Origin: [Zimmermannella] faecalis ATCC 13722
GTDB taxonomy: Bacteria > Actinomycetota > Actinomycetes > Actinomycetales > Microbacteriaceae
Reading direction: 5' to 3'
Length of the DNA: 64,000 nt
Assembly: GCF_000381765.1 (NCBI RefSeq)
Contig: NZ_KB907074.1
Span: 434,001-498,000, forward strand
Part shown: positions 61,551 to 64,000 of the stretch, in pieces
Layout of the letters: each line of letters begins with the position of its first letter
Numbering within the stretch: the stretch's first letter is position 1
The notes under the pieces: model-generated
Database searches by the model: none
What the model was told of the DNA's origin: nothing
Seen by the model: the letters and a program-made list of their open reading frames with translations, nothing else
Position numbers and translations under genes: made by a program

Positions 61551-62341
61551 TCCTTGGCGACCGAAAGCTGGATGTAGCTCGTCGTGAGCAGGGCGAACAC
61601 GTAGGCCTGCAGCACTGCGACCAGGAGCTCGACGATCGTCATGAAGAAGCCGCCGAACAGCGTCAGCGCACCCATGGCCGTCCAGGCATTGAGCATGCCC
61701 ACGAAGAACGCGGTCGCCGAGAAGCAGAGCACGAGCAGCAGGTGGCCGACCATGAGGTTGAGCATGAGACGAAGCGCGAGCGATACGGGGCGCACGATGA
61801 ACGTGTTCACAAGCTCGATCGGCGTCAGCAGAATGTACAGCGGCCACGGCACACCCGACGGGAACAGTGCGTTCTTGAAGAACGTGCCGGCGCCGGCCTC
61901 ACGGATACCCGCGTAGATGAACGCGATGTAGGTGCACACCGCGAAGGTGAGAGGCATGCCGAGCAGCGCGTTGCCCGAGATATTGAGGAACGGCGTGACA
62001 CCCGTAAGGTTCATGAACAGCACACCGAAGAACACCGCGAGGATGTACGGAAGGTACTTCTTGCCGATCCGCTCGCCGAGCATGTCGTAGACGATGCCGT
62101 CGCGCACGAAGCTGACGCCCATCTCGACAATCGACTGCAGCTTCGTGGGAACGAGCTTCGGCCGACGGAGCGCAATCCAGAACAGCAGCAAGAGAATCGC
62201 GATTGCGATTAGCCGAACCAGGATCACCCGGTTGATCTCGAAGACGGTGCCGTCAAACCAGAGTGCCGGCGGGAAGAACTCCTCGTCGACGTTCGGGGCG
62301 TGGAAACCCTCATCGCCAGCAGCCAGCGAAATTCCCGTCAT
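61544..62341 (-). CDS. atpB: ATP synthase a subunit
   Basis: 265 aa from ATG 62339-62341. Six helices; the channel arginine lies in PVSLALRLMLNLMVGHLL, with the polar TYIAFIYAG and LLTTSYIQLSVAKEH segments. F0 proton channel. The start is uncertain: the ATG has no ribosome binding site, whereas AGGAG at 62372-62376 is followed 6 nt later by an in-frame CTG (62363-62365). A TTG at 62393-62395 also opens the frame. Confidence 0.93.
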   Translation of the reverse strand: MTGISLAAGDEGFHAPNVDEEFFPPALWFDGTVFEINRVILVRLIAIAILLLLFWIALRRPKLVPTKLQSIVEMGVSFVRDGIVYDMLGERIGKKYLPYILAVFFGVLFMNLTGVTPFLNISGNALLGMPLTFAVCTYIAFIYAGIREAGAGTFFKNALFPSGVPWPLYILLTPIELVNTFIVRPVSLALRLMLNLMVGHLLLVLCFSATAFFVGMLNAWTAMGALTLFGGFFMTIVELLVAVLQAYVFALLTTSYIQLSVAKEH

Positions 62342-62477
62342 CAGATTCAGGGCCGTAGCGTACAGAGGGTTCTCCTGTCTCGGGGCACGACTCAAACTCG
62401 CAGTCGAGCGGCGGTTGACGGTGGATTTACGACGTTGTGCCAGCGGATGGGCAACCGGCGTAATCCGACCTGATTAC

Positions 62478-62497
62478 TGTAGCAATAAATTGAACCC
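62478..62497 (-). promoter_or_regulatory. AT-rich stretch, possible atpB promoter
   Basis: In the minus sense this reads TTCAATTTATTGCTACAGTA, the least G/C-rich stretch of the neighbourhood, in the 163-bp gap between the AtpI-like gene and the atpB ATG. TACAGT could be a -10 hexamer but no matching -35 is placed properly. Weak call. Confidence 0.3.
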
Positions 62498-62504
62498 GCC
62501 ACAC

Positions 62505-62981
62505 TCACGCGGAGGGCGATTCACCGCCATTTTCTGCCTCGTTCGCCTCGCCCGGTAGCTTGACATCGCTCACGTACGGCTGGCGGCTGCGCTGTACCAC
62601 GATCACGTCGATCGCGAGCTGCCCAACCATGGCCGCCATCATGGTGCTCCAGAGCACCCAGTCGTGCGTAAAGTCGAACGCCTTGACGAGGGCGAGGACG
62701 CCAAGAAACGCAACGAACTTGAGCAGCCACATGCCGAGAATCACCGCGATGAAGAACATCGGGTCGAACCGCGCCGCGAGGATGATCGAAAGCACCGTGA
62801 GGCCGGTGAACAGCAGCGTGACACCGGCGGCGACGAGCGCCGACCACAGGCCGGGGAAGCCCGCAACGAGATAGCCCGTGATCCCGCCGACAACAGCGAT
62901 TGCGAGGGTGAGCAAGAGTGACCACTTGAGCACTCGCTTCATCACCGGAACGCTCGTTGGGGTGTTGGTGGTGTTCGTCAT
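62505..62981 (-). CDS. ATP synthase protein I-like membrane protein
   Basis: 158 aa, four helices (WSLLLTLAIAVVGGITGYLVAGF, LWSALVAAGVTLLFTGLTVLSIILAA, PMFFIAVILGMWLLKFVAFLGVLALV, WVLWSTMMAAMVGQLAIDVIVV). Position directly before atpB and layout fit AtpI-type assembly/Mg factors; sequence match is not strong. ATG overlaps the stop of the upstream transferase gene by 4 nt. Confidence 0.8.
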   Translation of the reverse strand: MTNTTNTPTSVPVMKRVLKWSLLLTLAIAVVGGITGYLVAGFPGLWSALVAAGVTLLFTGLTVLSIILAARFDPMFFIAVILGMWLLKFVAFLGVLALVKAFDFTHDWVLWSTMMAAMVGQLAIDVIVVQRSRQPYVSDVKLPGEANEAENGGESPSA

Positions 62982-64000
62982 GATTTTCCTTGATCGCGGT
63001 GGGGGTTCGGGCGCGGGCTGAGGAGGCGACGGATACGGTGCCGTAGCGCCACCGGCGCGGGCGCGGCCGCCCGGGCGCGGTCGGACTGGCGAACGCCGAG
63101 CTCGTCGAGGGGGTCGAAGGCGTCATCATCGGTCTCGGGCGAGCGCTGCGCCTCCACCTCGAGGCGCTTGCGTTGCGAGAGCGGCGAGATGGTGAGGATC
63201 GAGCAGACGATCATGCCGAGCACGAGGAATACGACCGCGATCCAAATCGGCTGCACGAGGAACGCGAGCAATGCCGCCATACCCACGACGGTGGCCCACG
63301 CGTAGAAGATGAGCACGGCACGACGCTGGGTGTGCCCCATGTCGAGCAATCGATGGTGCAGGTGCTTGCGATCGGCCGAGAACGGCGACTTGCCCGCTGT
63401 GATGCGGCGCACGACCGCCAGGATGAAGTCGACGAGCGGAACAACGAGCACGGCGAAGGGCAGCAGCAGCGGCAGGAATGCTGGCATGAGCGCATCCCGG
63501 CTCACGATGCTCGGGTCGATCTCGCCCGTCACGGCGATCGTTGATGCCGCCATGAGTAGGCCGATCAGCAGCGCGCCACAGTCTCCCATGAACATTCTCG
63601 ATGGGTTCCAGTTCCAGGGGAGGAATCCCGCACACACGCCAATTACCAGGGCCGAGAGCAGTGCAGCGAGCGTGAATCGGCTCGACGAGAGCGATTCGGT
63701 GAGGAAGTAGCTGTAGAGCAGGAACACCCCGCCCGCGATGATCGCAACCCCGGCGACGAGACCGTCAAGGCCATCGATGAAGTTCACCGCGTTCATGACC
63801 AGCACGACCGCGAGCACCGTCATGAAGACCGACATCCACTGTGACGCGACGGTGAGCCCGCCGATCGGCAATGACGTAATCGCGACACCGGAGAACGCGA
63901 GAATCAGGCCCGAGACGATCTGCGCCGCGAGCTTGATCATCCAGTCAAGATCGACGATGTCATCGATCACCCCGACGACAACGATGAGAGTCGCGGCGCC
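62978..64000 (-). CDS. undecaprenyl-phosphate GlcNAc-1-phosphate transferase (WecA/TagO type), 3' part
   Basis: The reading frame continues beyond the window end at 64000, so the 5' part is missing; 340 codons are seen. Membrane glycosyltransferase family 4: VVVGVIDDIVDLDW (catalytic DD), MNAVNFIDGLDGLVAG (NxxNxxDGLDGL-type motif), and FMGDCGALLIG, then KHLHHRLLDMGHTQRRAV. It starts teichoic-acid-like or arabinogalactan/wall-polymer synthesis. The GTG in VGVIDD is only an internal codon, not a start. Confidence 0.93.
   Translation of the reverse strand, partial: GAATLIVVVGVIDDIVDLDWMIKLAAQIVSGLILAFSGVAITSLPIGGLTVASQWMSVFMTVLAVVLVMNAVNFIDGLDGLVAGVAIIAGGVFLLYSYFLTESLSSSRFTLAALLSALVIGVCAGFLPWNWNPSRMFMGDCGALLIGLLMAASTIAVTGEIDPSIVSRDALMPAFLPLLLPFAVLVVPLVDFILAVVRRITAGKSPFSADRKHLHHRLLDMGHTQRRAVLIFYAWATVVGMAALLAFLVQPIWIAVVFLVLGMIVCSILTISPLSQRKRLEVEAQRSPETDDDAFDPLDELGVRQSDRARAAAPAPVALRHRIRRLLSPRPNPHRDQGKS

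Overview
The window is a chromosomal segment of a high-G+C Gram-positive bacterium, almost certainly an actinomycete of the Micrococcales and probably Microbacteriaceae. This rests on the very high G+C in coding regions, the strong third-position G/C bias, the local gene orders (era/CNNM/ybeY/phoH/HIT/rsmE/dnaJ/hrcA/hemW; ylxR/infB/rbfA; tagO-like gene plus the atp operon), and actinobacterial families such as DUF4192, the MDMPI-fold enzyme and the PF06089-type asparaginase. Nearly all genes lie on the minus strand. No tRNA, rRNA, CRISPR, insertion sequence, prophage or origin was recognised, and no gene-free stretch exceeds 300 bases.

Layout. 1-3490: 5' end of uppS, recO, leuA with an attenuator-like leader, and a degenerate ABC-ATPase-like protein. 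3588-5625: NarL-type response regulator and histidine kinase. 5591-13707: an RNA/protein-maturation and stress block (era, CNNM transporter, ybeY, phoH, HIT, rsmE, dnaJ, hrcA, hemW). 13697-19956: thyX, a small membrane protein, dapB, a histidine phosphatase, an M16 peptidase, pnp. 20148-24975: metB, a PPK2 kinase, rpsO, an FKBP, a PrsW-like protease and a divergent YtxH-like protein. 24981-30647: aspA, a SNF2-type ATPase, an MDMPI-fold enzyme and a small accessory patch with one frameshifted gene. 30763-41964: ribF, two membrane proteins, truB, divergent panE-like and mutY, then rbfA, infB, ylxR, nusA, proS. 42024-47212: a MoxR/DUF58/VWA/TPR operon. 47293-55443: an M50 protease, asparaginase, an orphan EccC-like ATPase with DUF4192, a Gln-rich membrane protein and YaaA. 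55440-64000: the complete ATP synthase operon, an AtpI-like protein and the 3' part of a TagO/WecA-type transferase.

Genes often overlap by 1-14 nt (ATGA, GTGA or TAATG junctions), suggesting translational coupling. Conversely, many first-in-unit genes carry a TANNNT hexamer exactly 6-7 nt before the start codon and lack a good ribosome binding site, as expected of leaderless mRNAs. This settles several start choices. The most informative regulatory structure is upstream of leuA: a 15-residue leader peptide with four consecutive Leu codons, followed by mutually exclusive hairpins. Most of the content is housekeeping; I did not find a clearly new defence or mobile system. The best candidates for unexplained biology are the EccC-like ATPase/DUF4192 pair, the ABC-like protein lacking the P-loop lysine, and the accessory gene pair at 29661-30647.
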